Under the pieces are notes generated by a model. The model saw only the letters and a list, made by a program, of their open reading frames with translations, searched no databases and was not told the DNA's origin. Of a DNA stretch of 64,000 bases, positions 18,037 to 28,162 are shown piece after piece. Each line of letters opens with the position of its first letter. The first letter of the stretch is position 1. This DNA comes from UBA3839 sp902776985 (GTDB lineage: Bacteria; Bacteroidota; Bacteroidia; Bacteroidales; Bacteroidaceae), in the NCBI GenBank assembly GCA_902776985.1, contig CACYSD010000022.1, positions 20,558 to 84,557 on the forward strand, read 5' to 3'. Made by a program: the position numbers and the translations under genes.

Positions 18037-21000
18037 AAACATAATATTATTTCAATAATAGTTTTGCTCACCATGCTGTTCTCTCCTCATGGAACGCAGG
18101 CGCAGACTTATTCGGGATATATTGACGAACGCATATTCCTATACTGTAATTACTATAATCCAGATATTATTTCATGGACAAGCAGTAGCCCTTATGTCGG
18201 AGTGAGTTGGGTAAGCTATAGTAATGAGTGTAGAGCAGTCATCCGTCAGTATTTCCCAGGTATTGTTACGGTTAGAGCACAGTATTATTATTGGACAGGA
18301 AGTGGAACAAGCAAAAGGCTTAGAGGTCCTTATTACCAGTATTTCTATATCAGATGTGATCAGATATATGTGACACTTCGTGAGACTTCCTTAACAATGA
18401 CACCTGGAGAAACGCACGGTCTGTATTATTATTTTACGCCCAATGGTATTGGTGCTGAAGTTAGCTGGTTCTCATCAAACACAAACGTGGCAACAGTAAC
18501 AAATGGATTGGTAAAGGCCGTAGGTCCAGGAACAGCTGTGATTACTATTCGAACGAATTATCAAACGGAAAGTTATTGCACTGTAAACGTTGAGAAGATT
18601 GACCCAACGAACATTACTCTTCCTGCATCAGAACAGGCCACATTGGATGCAGGTGGAACACAGTTGACTCCTACATTTGAGCCGTCGAATGGGTATTCCG
18701 ACATTACCTGGACCTCCAGTAATACGAATGTGGCTACAGTAAGTTCTACAGGGTATGTTACTCCTGTTGCTAGTGGTACAGCTGTAATCACAGCGACTAC
18801 AGAAAATGATCTTTCAGCAAAGACTACAATTACTGTTAGCGAACCTGCATTTACGGTTAGCAGTATGTCTCCTGCCAATAATTCAACTGGGATCTCTGCT
18901 TTCGCCAAGTTGATGGTCGGTTATTCTCTTGATTTGTATGAGGGTCAGGATTTCGATGAAATAAAGCTTACAGATGGAGGCAATGAAGTTGCTGGTTCGG
19001 TTCATATAGATGGCAAGCAACTATACTTTGAGCCTACATACCCTCTGGATGAAAATACTGATTATACTCTTACGATTCCTGCAACAGCCTTGGAGAATAA
19101 GTGGGGGACTAATTTCAGTTCTGCAACAACTCTCCATTTCCGGACAGGTCCTTATGAGAAACTAAACCTCGCTACATCGATACACGGAGGATTTGTTAAT
19201 GCAGGACAGCAAGTGAAACTGACTACGGATTTCGAATCTGCGGAAATCCGCTACACAGTTGATGGTACTATTCCTACACAGGAAAGCGCCCTCTACACTG
19301 GTCCTATTGCTCTGTATCAAGACACTCAGCTTAGAGCTAAGGCATTTAAAAGAGGTTACGCTCCAAGTGACTTGATTTCTGAAGACTTCGTGATGAGTGA
19401 TATGGATGTTAAGCGTATGTACCCAATAAACGAAAGAATATATGTGTACAAACATGTCAATCCGTTTATTGAATATAGTAGAGACCTCACACCAAGCAGT
19501 AATATCAATAGTATTACTTTGCTGAAAAATGATGTTACTCCTATTGCTCATGACGTAATAGTAAACGGAAAAATCATCTATGTGGTTCCTATGGCGGATT
19601 TTGAGCATGGATGTTCTTACAAAGTCTCCATTCCAGCAGATGCCGTACGAAACAGCAATAGCGAGCCAAATAAGGCATGTGAATGGACGTTCACTACAGG
19701 AAATATCGTAACATTTATTTCAGCAGGTCAGGAGATATTTGCATCACGTAAGGCTGACGGCTCTCTGTGGACATGGGGATCTGTTTTGGAAACAGTGAAC
19801 GATTCTGAAAGTGAATATTCTTATCAGCAGAAGTCTGAACCTATGTCGTTTGCGAACAGCACCCAAACAGTTTCCGCTGGACTGACTCATAACAGTATGT
19901 TGGATAATGAAGGACGTTTATATATGTGGGGACGACAGTATTGTGGCGAGTTTGGCAATGGAAGTACAACCTCGTCTGCAACTCCTATATTAGTAGCCGA
20001 TGGTGTGACTGCAGTTTCTTCTGGTGGTCAAAGCACAGCAATACTGAAGGGTACAGACCTTTATATGTGTGGTCGTAATGACTATGGACAGATTGGAGAT
20101 TCTACAACTGTCGGCAAAGAAACTCCTGTAAAGATAATGACCAATATCAGGAAGTGTTTTGCTGGATATGGAAGTACATATGCCATAACTACAACTGACG
20201 AACTCTGGGCTTGGGGTAGAAACGAACATGGGGAGTTAGGTGACGGTACTACAACAGAACGCCATGAACCAGAGCTCATTATGTCGGATGTCAAGGACGT
20301 TGCCGCTGCCCGTCTTGGTGGATATGGCGCAGCTGTGTTGAAAACAGACGGCTCTTTGTGGACGCTGGGCGAAACCAATACTCAGGTACTTTCTAATGTG
20401 AAGACTATGGCTGTAGCATCCAATTTTATGTTGGCAGTGAAGGATGATGGCACTTTGTGGTCATGGCCTTGGGGCGACACGAATACATCATCTTATGTCA
20501 AATCTCGTAAAAACCGAAGATCAAACGCTCCTGTCCAGATTCTAGAGGATGTTGACAGCGTGGATTGTGGATTCAAGAGTGCTATAGCACTTAAACGCGA
20601 TGGCAGTGTGTACACCTGGGGGAAGACTCCTCTTGGTTTTAATACCAACCCGGAACGTCGTGTAGAAGGTGTTTCACATAGCACTTTGCAGGGTCTGACT
20701 AATTGTGTGGATGAACTACAACTGAATATTGGCGACAAAGTGGTTATTCAACCTTTCCCGGATCCTTTGAATGCAGAATTCACAACATGGAACTGGACTT
20801 CAACAGACATCAATGTGGCTACGGTAAATGACCATGGAGTGGTAGAAGCAAAAGCTAATGGCGTGGCAATATTAAAACTGATATCTGACAATGATGTTTC
20901 GACTCGGTGCCGTGTACAGGTAGGTTACGTCCTGCTTGGTGATGCTAACAACGACGGTGAAGTTAACGTGTCAGATATCGTTGAGATTGTGAATTACATC

Positions 21001-21594
21001 ATGAACAAGCCTTCAGCCAACTTTGTGTTGGGTACATCTGACATGAATGCTGACGGTGAGGTGAACGTAACTGATATCATTAAAGTGGTATCTGTCATTA
21101 TGTCCACTAACAGTAGTAGCGCACATTTACGTCGTTCGGCACAAAATGGTAATATTACATTAAGTGGAGAAGGTCTGGAGAAGAAGGCGATGGTACGCCA
21201 TTCAGAACAATTCACGGCTGCACAGTTTGATATTATCTTAGCTGATGATCAGGAAATTGACAATATCAGTTTAAACGTCAATAGCGACCACAGCCTGAAC
21301 TGGGAAATGACAGAAGAGGGTACATGTCGTGTAGTAGTATATTCTCTGACAAATTCTGCCTTTGATGTTAATGGTAGTGAACTTTTGAACATCAGACTGA
21401 AAGGTGTAAATAGCAAAATTGCTATCGAAAATGTGATTCTGGTCGCAGCAGATAGCAACGCAACAGACCTTGGCAAGATAACTTCAGATAATAGCGTAGA
21501 AAACTGGTACATGCTTGACGGACGGAAGCTTAAACGGCAACCATCTGCGAAGGGTGTATATATTAAGAATGGTAAAAAACTCGTGGTAAAATGA
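18031..21594 (+). CDS. large secreted Ig/RCC1/dockerin multidomain protein
   Basis: 1187 residues. Signal peptide to about 25; BIG2 Ig-like domains about 112-185 and 190-265; an SbsA-type Ig domain 273-371; a chitobiase C-terminal-type domain 378-455 (RYTVDGTIPTQ); a second SbsA-like domain 455-556; RCC1 propeller repeats 558-887 (LYMWGRQYCGEFGNGS); a third BIG2 893-963; a dockerin-like duplicated Ca loop 968-1027 (GDANNDGEVNVSDI, DMNADGEVNVTDI); a cohesin-like sandwich 1040-1150; and a tail YMLDGRKL...GVYIKNGKKLVVK resembling sorting tails. A strong GGAGG precedes the start, rare here. The stop overlaps the next ATG. Confidence 0.85.
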   Translation: MMKHNIISIIVLLTMLFSPHGTQAQTYSGYIDERIFLYCNYYNPDIISWTSSSPYVGVSWVSYSNECRAVIRQYFPGIVTVRAQYYYWTGSGTSKRLRGPYYQYFYIRCDQIYVTLRETSLTMTPGETHGLYYYFTPNGIGAEVSWFSSNTNVATVTNGLVKAVGPGTAVITIRTNYQTESYCTVNVEKIDPTNITLPASEQATLDAGGTQLTPTFEPSNGYSDITWTSSNTNVATVSSTGYVTPVASGTAVITATTENDLSAKTTITVSEPAFTVSSMSPANNSTGISAFAKLMVGYSLDLYEGQDFDEIKLTDGGNEVAGSVHIDGKQLYFEPTYPLDENTDYTLTIPATALENKWGTNFSSATTLHFRTGPYEKLNLATSIHGGFVNAGQQVKLTTDFESAEIRYTVDGTIPTQESALYTGPIALYQDTQLRAKAFKRGYAPSDLISEDFVMSDMDVKRMYPINERIYVYKHVNPFIEYSRDLTPSSNINSITLLKNDVTPIAHDVIVNGKIIYVVPMADFEHGCSYKVSIPADAVRNSNSEPNKACEWTFTTGNIVTFISAGQEIFASRKADGSLWTWGSVLETVNDSESEYSYQQKSEPMSFANSTQTVSAGLTHNSMLDNEGRLYMWGRQYCGEFGNGSTTSSATPILVADGVTAVSSGGQSTAILKGTDLYMCGRNDYGQIGDSTTVGKETPVKIMTNIRKCFAGYGSTYAITTTDELWAWGRNEHGELGDGTTTERHEPELIMSDVKDVAAARLGGYGAAVLKTDGSLWTLGETNTQVLSNVKTMAVASNFMLAVKDDGTLWSWPWGDTNTSSYVKSRKNRRSNAPVQILEDVDSVDCGFKSAIALKRDGSVYTWGKTPLGFNTNPERRVEGVSHSTLQGLTNCVDELQLNIGDKVVIQPFPDPLNAEFTTWNWTSTDINVATVNDHGVVEAKANGVAILKLISDNDVSTRCRVQVGYVLLGDANNDGEVNVSDIVEIVNYIMNKPSANFVLGTSDMNADGEVNVTDIIKVVSVIMSTNSSSAHLRRSAQNGNITLSGEGLEKKAMVRHSEQFTAAQFDIILADDQEIDNISLNVNSDHSLNWEMTEEGTCRVVVYSLTNSAFDVNGSELLNIRLKGVNSKIAIENVILVAADSNATDLGKITSDNSVENWYMLDGRKLKRQPSAKGVYIKNGKKLVVK

Positions 21595-24500
21595 AAACCC
21601 ACAGAATGATATTATTTGCGGTTCTGCTCATGGTTGTGGGCAGAACCATGGCCGATAACCTGCGGGTGGAAACTGTCAATATGAGTGCAGGGGGAACTAA
21701 GCAGATAGCTGTTGTGCTGAATAACCCCACGCATCAGTATACAGCCTTTCAACTCGACTTGGCGTTACCTGATGGTGTTAGCATCGCCAAGAACAATAAT
21801 GGAAAGTTTATTGTAGATTTGGCTGAAGATCGAAAGGACGATCATACACTGAATGTATCTGAGATAGGAACGAATACATACCGTTTCTTGGCCTTTTCAA
21901 TGACAAATACAGAGTTCTACGGAACTGATGGGGCATTGTTTTATATTACCTTACAGGCTAGCAATGACATTTGTGGGGGAAATAAAACTGCAACCATCCA
22001 GTCACAGGTATTTACAGAGGTTAGTGGCGAACAATACAAATGGAATAACGAAACATTCCAGATATTGATTGAAGAAGTAACCGTTACAGCAAAAAGCTAT
22101 ACCCGCGAATATGGTGATGCCAATCCTGTGTTTGAGTTTACATCTGAAGGCGCTGACCTTGAAGGCTCTCCAGAAATCATCTGTGAAGCCACAGCCACTT
22201 CTCCTGTTGGTGAATATCCTATCATTATCCCAAAGCTCCACTGACCATCAAAGCAGGAACATACACTAAGAAGCAAGGTGAGGTTAATCCAGAGTTCACT
22301 CTTGGATATGATGGATTCAAGAACAACGAGACCAATATTGTCCTGACTAAACAGCCAATTGTAAGATGTGACGCTGTAGATTCAAGCGCGCCAGGTGAAT
22401 ATGCTGTAACTGTAACAGGTGCAGAGGCTCTGAATTATAACATCAACTACACTAATGGTAAACTGATAGTTGTTAATGCAGATGCTTTGGTTGTTGTGGC
22501 TAAAAGCTATACTCGTGAGTATGGTGATGCCAATCCCACATTTGAGTTTACTTCTGAAGGCGCTGCCATTGAAGGCTCTCCAGAAATCACCTGTGAGGCT
22601 ACAGCCACTTCTCCAGTTGGAACGTATCCTATCATTATCAAGAAGGGTAGCGTAACCAACTACAACGACACGTATGTAAATGGTACGCTTACTATTACAA
22701 AAGCTCCGCTGACTATTAAGGCTGGTACATACACTAAGAAGCAAGGTGAAGTTAATCCAGAGTTCACTTTGAGCTATGTTGGTTTCAAGAACAATGAAAC
22801 TTCAGAAGTTCTGACCAAACAGTCAATAGTAAGTTGTGACGCTGTAGATTCAAGCGCGCCAGGTGAATATGCTGTAACTGTAACAGGTGCAGAGGCTCTG
22901 AATTATGACATCAACTACACTAATGGCAAACTGATTGTCGTTAATGCTGATGCCTTGGTAGTTACAGCCAATAGCTATACCCGCAAGTACGGTGATGCCA
23001 ATCCTAAATTTGAGTTTACTTCTGAGGGGGCAACACTAAATGGCACTCCAGAAATCATCTGTGAGGCTACAACCGCTTCTCCAGTTGGAACGTATCCTAT
23101 CATTATCAAGAAGGGTAGCGTAACCAACTACAACGACACATATGTAAATGGAACACTTACTATTACCAAAGCTCCGTTAGCAGTCAGTGTAGGCAACTAT
23201 TCCAAGAAGCAGGGTGAGGCTAATCCAGAGTTCGTCATTACCTACGAAGGGTTCAAGAACAATGAGACATCTGATGTTCTTTCTAAGGAACCGTCAGTAG
23301 CGACGACTGCAACCGTCAGCTCTGCGCCTGGTGATTACGACATCGTGGTAAGCGGTGGTGAAGCTACGAACTACGACATTACCTACACAAACGGTAAGCT
23401 TACGATTACAAATGCGGATCCCGTGACCATTACAGCAAAGAGCTATACCCGAGAGTATGGTGATGCCAATCCTAAATTTGAGTTTACTTCTGAGGGGGCA
23501 ACACTAAATGGCACTCCAGAAATCACCTGTGAGGCTACAACCACTTCTCCAGTTGGAACGTATCCTATTGTTATCAGGAAAGGGAGCGTAACCAACTACA
23601 ACGACACGTATGTAAATGGTACGCTTACTATTACAAAAGCTCCGTTAACAGTCAGTATAGGAAATTACACGAAGAAGCAGGGTGAGGATAATCCTGAGTT
23701 CGTCATTACCTACGAAGGGTTCAAGAACAATGAGACATCTGATGTTCTTTCTAAGAAACCGTCAGTAGCGACGACTGCAACCGTCAGCTCTGCGCCTGGT
23801 GATTACGACATCGTGGTAAGCGGTGGTGAAGCTAACAACTACGACATTACTTACAAAAACGGTAAGCTTACGATTACAAATGCGGATCCCGTGACCATTA
23901 CAGCAAAGAGCTATACTCGTGAGTATGGTGATGCCAATCCTACATTTGAGTTTACATCTGAAGGCGCTGACCTTGAAGGCTCTCCAGAAATCATCTGTGA
24001 AGCCACAGCCACTTCTCCTGTTGGTGAATATCCTATCATTATCGCTCCGCTGACTATTAAGGCAGGAACATACACTAAGAAGCAAGGTGCAGCAAATCCT
24101 AAATTCATATTGAGCTACGAAGGCTTCAAGAACAATGAAACTCAAGAAGTTCTGACCAAACAGCCTACTGCCATTTGTGAAGCAACTGGGTCAAGTGCAC
24201 CTGGTGAATATGCTGTAACTATAACAGGCGCAGAGGCTCTGAATTATGACATCAACTACACTAATGGTAAACTGATAGTTGTTAATGCAGATGCTTTGGT
24301 TGTTGTTGCTAAAAGCTATACTCGTGAGTATGGTGATGCCAATCCAACGTTTGAGTACACTACAGAAGGAGCAACGATGGATGGGACTCCTGAGATTATC
24401 TGTGAGGCTACAGCGGCATCTCCTGTTGGTGAATATCCTATCATTATCAAGAAAGGTAGTGTAACCAACTACAACGACACATATGTAAATGGAGTATTGA

Positions 24501-25447
24501 CGATAACCAAAGCACCGCTGACCATTACCGCGAAAGACTACACCATTAAGTGGGGTGATGAGCTGCCTGTTTTCGAAGCTGTATATGAAGGCCTGAAGAA
24601 CAACGAAACTCCACAAGTAGCCCTGACATCTTTCTCTATCAGCAGTGGCGCAACGTCGATGAGTGATGAGGGAACTTACGATATCGTAGTGACAGCCACT
24701 TCTGGAAACTACGAACTTACCTTGGTTCAAGGGACGCTTACAATTACAGAACCTGATTCCCATACATTATTATATATGGTAGATGGAGAAGTGTATAAAT
24801 CTTATTCTGTGAAGTATGGTTCTGCGATTACTCCTGAATCCGAGCCGACTAAAGAAGGCTACACTTTTAGTGGTTGGAGCGAGATTCCTGCAACTATGCC
24901 AAATCAAGACGTTACTGTCACTGGTTCGTTCACCATCAATAAGTACACTTTGACTTACATGGTTGATGGTGAAGTCTATAAGACTTACGAAGTTGAATAT
25001 GGCTCAGAGATAGTTCCTGAAGCAGCTCCTGAGAAAGAAGGCTATACCTTCAGCGGATGGAGTGAGATTCCTGAAATCATGCCAGCTAACGATGTTGTTG
25101 TTACAGGTACATTCACCATCAACAAGTATACTTTGACATATATGGTCGACGGTGAAGTCTATAAGACTTACGAAGTTGAATATGGCTCAGAGATAGAACC
25201 TGAAGCAGCTCCAGAGAAAGAAGGCTATAGCTTCAGTGGATGGAGTAAGATTCCCGAAACTATGCCTGCAAATGATGTTGTTGTTACAGGTACATTTACA
25301 TGGGTGGATGCAATTCCTGGCATCATTACATATCAATGTGAATATCAGATATTCACTCCTGACGGCAGACTTGTAAACAAACTTCAAAAGGGTCTTAACA
25401 TCATACGCTTAAGCAATGGCCTGATGAAAAAACTTATGGTGAAATAA
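21591..25447 (+). pseudogene. secreted MBG-repeat protein broken by a frameshift at ~22230
   Basis: Signal peptide (about 21 residues), a cohesin-like domain (about 22-160), then about 12 alternating MBG repeats (YTREYGDANPxFEF and YTKKQGxxNPEF types), three Listeria-Bacteroides repeats (YMVDGEVYKTYEVEYGSEI) and a C-terminal tail ending GLMKKLMVK. The first frame stops at 22244. The continuation KAPLTIKAGTYTKKQG runs from 22232 in another frame, open to 25447. At the junction the KKGSVTNYNDTYVNGTLTITK segment is missing; the same segment is missing in frame at ~24042. The 5' part (217 aa) may still be made. It starts by ATGA overlap with the dockerin gene. Confidence 0.8.
22078..24760 (+). 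repeat. array of alternating MBG coding repeats
   Basis: About six A/B pairs. A units open with AAAAGCTATACCCGCGAATA-type DNA (YTREYGDANP) and B units with YTKKQGEVNPEF. Several stretches are nearly identical over more than 100 bp (compare 23440-23640 with 22960-23160, and 23690-23880 with 23220-23410), a good substrate for recombination. Confidence 0.9.
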
Positions 25448-25483
25448 ATTGATGTCATATATCTGATGTCAGATGTAAACAAG

Positions 25484-25528
25484 AAAACCCCTCCTGCTCA
25501 GTGTGATGTGCTGAACAGGAGGGGTTTT
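25484..25528 (+). terminator. intrinsic terminator of the secretory operon
   Basis: AAAACCCCTCCTGCTCAG (25484-25501) pairs with CTGAACAGGAGGGGTTTT (25511-25528) with one mismatch across a 9-nt loop. The core CCTCCTGCTCAG is shared with terminators at 14629, 26842 and 35033. Confidence 0.9.
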
Positions 25529-25594
25529 GTGTATATCAGTTTGCACATTATCATATTTTTTACGATTTTGCTTGTTTCTTTCGTCAAATCCAAT

Positions 25595-25602
25595 TATCTT
25601 TG
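25595..25602 (+). promoter_or_regulatory. -7 box upstream of the DUF4143 ATPase
   Basis: TATCTTTG followed by CC, a good TAnnTTTG match 86 nt before the ATG. A TTTG at 25567-25570 is a possible though distant -33 element. Confidence 0.55.
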
Positions 25603-25617
25603 CCAGCAGAAAATATT

Positions 25618-25680
25618 ATGAAATTCGTGACCGTACTCCCGAATTTCATAAAAAAATCAGGAGTACAATCCCTAAATTCG
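25618..25680 (+). promoter_or_regulatory. interlocking inverted repeats in the ATPase leader
   Basis: ATGAAATTCG (25618-25627) is the exact inverse of CGAATTTCAT (25640-25649). GTACTCC (25633-25639) is the inverse of GGAGTAC (25660-25666). A third AAATTCG lies at 25674-25680. The stems cannot all form at once, so the leader could switch between folds or hold paired operator sites. This is inference. Confidence 0.4.
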
Positions 25681-25687
25681 AGGTTTT

Positions 25688-26827
25688 ATGTACAAAAGAA
25701 TCTTTGATATTGAAAACAAGTTAGACGAAGGAATGTTCTTGTTTGGCGCACGCCAGACAGGAAAATCTACTCTATTAAAAGATCGGTTCAAGGGGGCAAT
25801 CTATTATGATTTACTTGATCCGAATTTGAGAAAAGCTTTTAAAAGAAATCCCAACTCTCTGAAAGATGCTCTTTGGGACAAGCCTGCAGGTACGCTCGTT
25901 ATTATAGATGAGATTCAAAAAGTGCCGGAATTGTTGGATATTGTTCATACCCTAATGGTCGACAAAGGTCTGTTTTTTGTCCTCAGTGGATCTAGTGCGA
26001 GAAAACTCAAGCGTTCAGGAGCCAACACACTTGGAGGTCGCGCTATACCCGAAACGCTTTATCCTCTTGTATGGCCAGAAGTAACAGATTTTCAAATAGA
26101 CCGAGCTGCCCAGAATGGCATGATACCCCGCCATTATATGGTAGAGGATGCTACCAAGCGACTCTCTGGCTATGTAAAGGTATATCTGGACGAAGAAATC
26201 CGAGAAGAGGGTGAAGTACGTGAACTCGATGCTTTTGAACGCTTCATGGAAGTTGCTGCCATTTCCGACGGGGAAATGCTGAACTATTCCAATATCGCCT
26301 CTGACTGTGGCGTTTCAGCCAAAACGGTCAAGTCGTACTTCCAAATTCTCTATGATACGCTTATCGGGTACGAAATTCCTGCCTTCAGGAAAGAAATCAA
26401 GCGTAAGATCATTCAAGCACCTCGTTTCTACTATTTTGATGTTGGACTTGCCAACTACCTGATGGGGCGCCACTCTCTGAAACGTGGAACAAATGATTAC
26501 GGACATGCCTTCGAACATTTCTTGATGCAGGAAATTGTGGCATATAAAGGGTATAACAACAAACGAGATATCATCTCTTATTGGCATACTTACGATAAAA
26601 AAGAAGTTGATGTCGTTATCGGAGATGCTAAAGTGGCTATTGAAATTAAATCCACAGAGTATGTGGAGACAAAACACAAAAAAGGTCTCAAGGCTTTCAG
26701 CGAAGAGCATCCGGGCTGTCGCTTGATTCTTGTATCTCTCGACCCAATTACACGTAAATCTGGAGACACGGAACTCATCTTCGTTTTGGATTTCCTGAAG
26801 ATGCTCTGGAATGGCGAAATCTTCTAA
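25688..26827 (+). CDS. AAA-family ATPase with DUF4143 C-terminal domain
   Basis: 379 residues. Walker A GARQTGKST is at about 20-28 and Walker B LVIIDEIQKVPE at about 75. The C-terminal DUF4143 portion carries a PD-(D/E)XK-like signature (KEVDVVIGDAKVAIEIKST, about 300-320). These proteins are common in Bacteroidetes, often in several copies and near mobile DNA; their function is unsettled. It is the last gene of the island: its stop is 11 nt before the right direct repeat. It has its own promoter box and a structured leader. Confidence 0.88.
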   Translation: MYKRIFDIENKLDEGMFLFGARQTGKSTLLKDRFKGAIYYDLLDPNLRKAFKRNPNSLKDALWDKPAGTLVIIDEIQKVPELLDIVHTLMVDKGLFFVLSGSSARKLKRSGANTLGGRAIPETLYPLVWPEVTDFQIDRAAQNGMIPRHYMVEDATKRLSGYVKVYLDEEIREEGEVRELDAFERFMEVAAISDGEMLNYSNIASDCGVSAKTVKSYFQILYDTLIGYEIPAFRKEIKRKIIQAPRFYYFDVGLANYLMGRHSLKRGTNDYGHAFEHFLMQEIVAYKGYNNKRDIISYWHTYDKKEVDVVIGDAKVAIEIKSTEYVETKHKKGLKAFSEEHPGCRLILVSLDPITRKSGDTELIFVLDFLKMLWNGEIF

Positions 26828-26841
26828 ATAGGAAAAGACCT

Positions 26842-26880
26842 CCTGCTCAGTGATTGATATGCTGAGCAGGATTTTTTTTT
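26842..26880 (+). terminator. intrinsic terminator after the ATPase gene
   Basis: A 9-bp stem CCTGCTCAG/CTGAGCAGG followed by ATTTTTTTTT, 14 nt after the ATPase stop. Confidence 0.85.
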
Positions 26881-26951
26881 GTAAAAGGCTGTGTAATATG
26901 CTAAAAAAACATTTTTTTTGCAGTTAACTTTTTTATCTGCATATTTTTCCA

Positions 26952-26959
26952 TAACTTTG
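26952..26959 (+). promoter_or_regulatory. -7 box of the acetyltransferase-parE-coaD transcript
   Basis: TAACTTTG, 63 nt before the ATG at 27023, within the right copy of the direct repeat. Since that repeat drives a core operon here, it probably represents the ancestral spacer. Confidence 0.55.
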
Positions 26960-27022
26960 TCATATTATTGGATAATTATGTAAAATCCAAACAACTAAAC
27001 GAACAAAAATGACCAAATAATC

Positions 27023-28162
27023 ATGGCAGGTGTAACCATTAAGAAAGTCGAGTCGAAACGCGACTTGAAAAAATTCATTGAATTCAGCTATAAACTTTAT
27101 AAGGGGCATCCTTACTATGTCCCAGACCTCTATTTTGACCTAAAGAACACTTTGGGTGACAAGAACGCCGCATTGGAATTCTGTGAACGTCAGGCTTTCC
27201 TTGCTTACAAGGACGGAGAAATTGTGGGTCGAGTGGTTGCTATCGTGAACCACAAGGCTAATGACGCATGGAAGCAGAAGGCGGTACGATTCGGTTGGAT
27301 AGACTTTATTGACGACAAGGAAGTCAGCAAGGCATTGCTCGACACTGTAGAACAATGGGGCAAGGAACGTGGCATGACTGAGATGATTGGTCCGCTCGGT
27401 TTCACAGACATGGATCCAGAAGGTATGCTCTATGAAGGATTTGAGGAACTTGGCACCATGTCCACCTCATACAATTATCCTTACTACCCCGAGCACATGC
27501 CTCCTCTGGGGTTTGTAAAGGACAACGACTGGATTGAAATGCGCCTGGAGGTTCCACGCGAGACTGGTGTTCCCGAAAGACTGACCCGTGTGGCAAACAT
27601 TGTTCAGGAGAAGTACGGACTGCAGATCATAAAATTCAAGAAAGCCAAAGACCTTGCTCGCAAATACGGTCACGAGATATTCGATGTGCTGAACGACGGT
27701 ATGAAGGTGCTCTATGGCTACAATGCCCTTTCGGAAAAACAAATTGACCAGTATGTCAAGATGTATCTCGGAGTGGTTGATCCCAAACTCGTTAGTTGTA
27801 TTGCAGATAAAGACGGCAACCTTATCGGTACAGGCATCTGTATGCCATCGCTCTCAAAAGCTCTGCAGAAGTGCGGCGGCAAACTGTTCCCATTCGGATG
27901 GTATCATCTGCTGAAGGCATTGAAGTGGAAACACGACAACCATCTCGACATGCTCCTTATAGCCGTTCGTCCCGAATGGCAGGCTCGCGGCGTAAACGCA
28001 TTGTTCTTCAAAGATCTGTTGCCTCTCTTCATCAGCGAAGGCTATGACTGGTGCGAGACAAGTGTAGAGATGGAGGACAACATGAAGGTGCAGCAGCAGT
28101 GGATATACTTTGAACGCAGAATCCACAAGCGCAGACGTTGCTGGAAGAAAAGCATTAAATGA
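27023..28162 (+). CDS. GNAT-fold acetyltransferase-like protein
   Basis: 379 residues. The N-terminus VESKRDLKKFIEFSYKLYKGHPYYVPD and internal EIVGRVVAIVNHKAND, GPLGFTDMDPEGML and LLIAVRPEWQARGVNALFF suggest a double GNAT-like fold. Such proteins are widespread in Bacteroidetes and usually annotated as N-acetyltransferase or hypothetical; the substrate is unknown. Its stop overlaps the parE start (ATGA), so it heads an operon with parE, coaD and the S41 protease. Confidence 0.75.
   Translation: MAGVTIKKVESKRDLKKFIEFSYKLYKGHPYYVPDLYFDLKNTLGDKNAALEFCERQAFLAYKDGEIVGRVVAIVNHKANDAWKQKAVRFGWIDFIDDKEVSKALLDTVEQWGKERGMTEMIGPLGFTDMDPEGMLYEGFEELGTMSTSYNYPYYPEHMPPLGFVKDNDWIEMRLEVPRETGVPERLTRVANIVQEKYGLQIIKFKKAKDLARKYGHEIFDVLNDGMKVLYGYNALSEKQIDQYVKMYLGVVDPKLVSCIADKDGNLIGTGICMPSLSKALQKCGGKLFPFGWYHLLKALKWKHDNHLDMLLIAVRPEWQARGVNALFFKDLLPLFISEGYDWCETSVEMEDNMKVQQQWIYFERRIHKRRRCWKKSIK

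Larger units (their letters stand above)
26839..26963 (+). repeat. island direct repeat R1, right copy
   Basis: About 125 bp nearly identical to 14626-14748, in the same orientation. The hairpin is CCTGCTCAG (26842-26850) / CTGAGCAGG (26862-26870), followed by T9, then the shared promoter segment with TAACTTTG at 26952-26959. This copy supplies the terminator of the ATPase and the promoter of the acetyltransferase-like gene. Confidence 0.9.
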
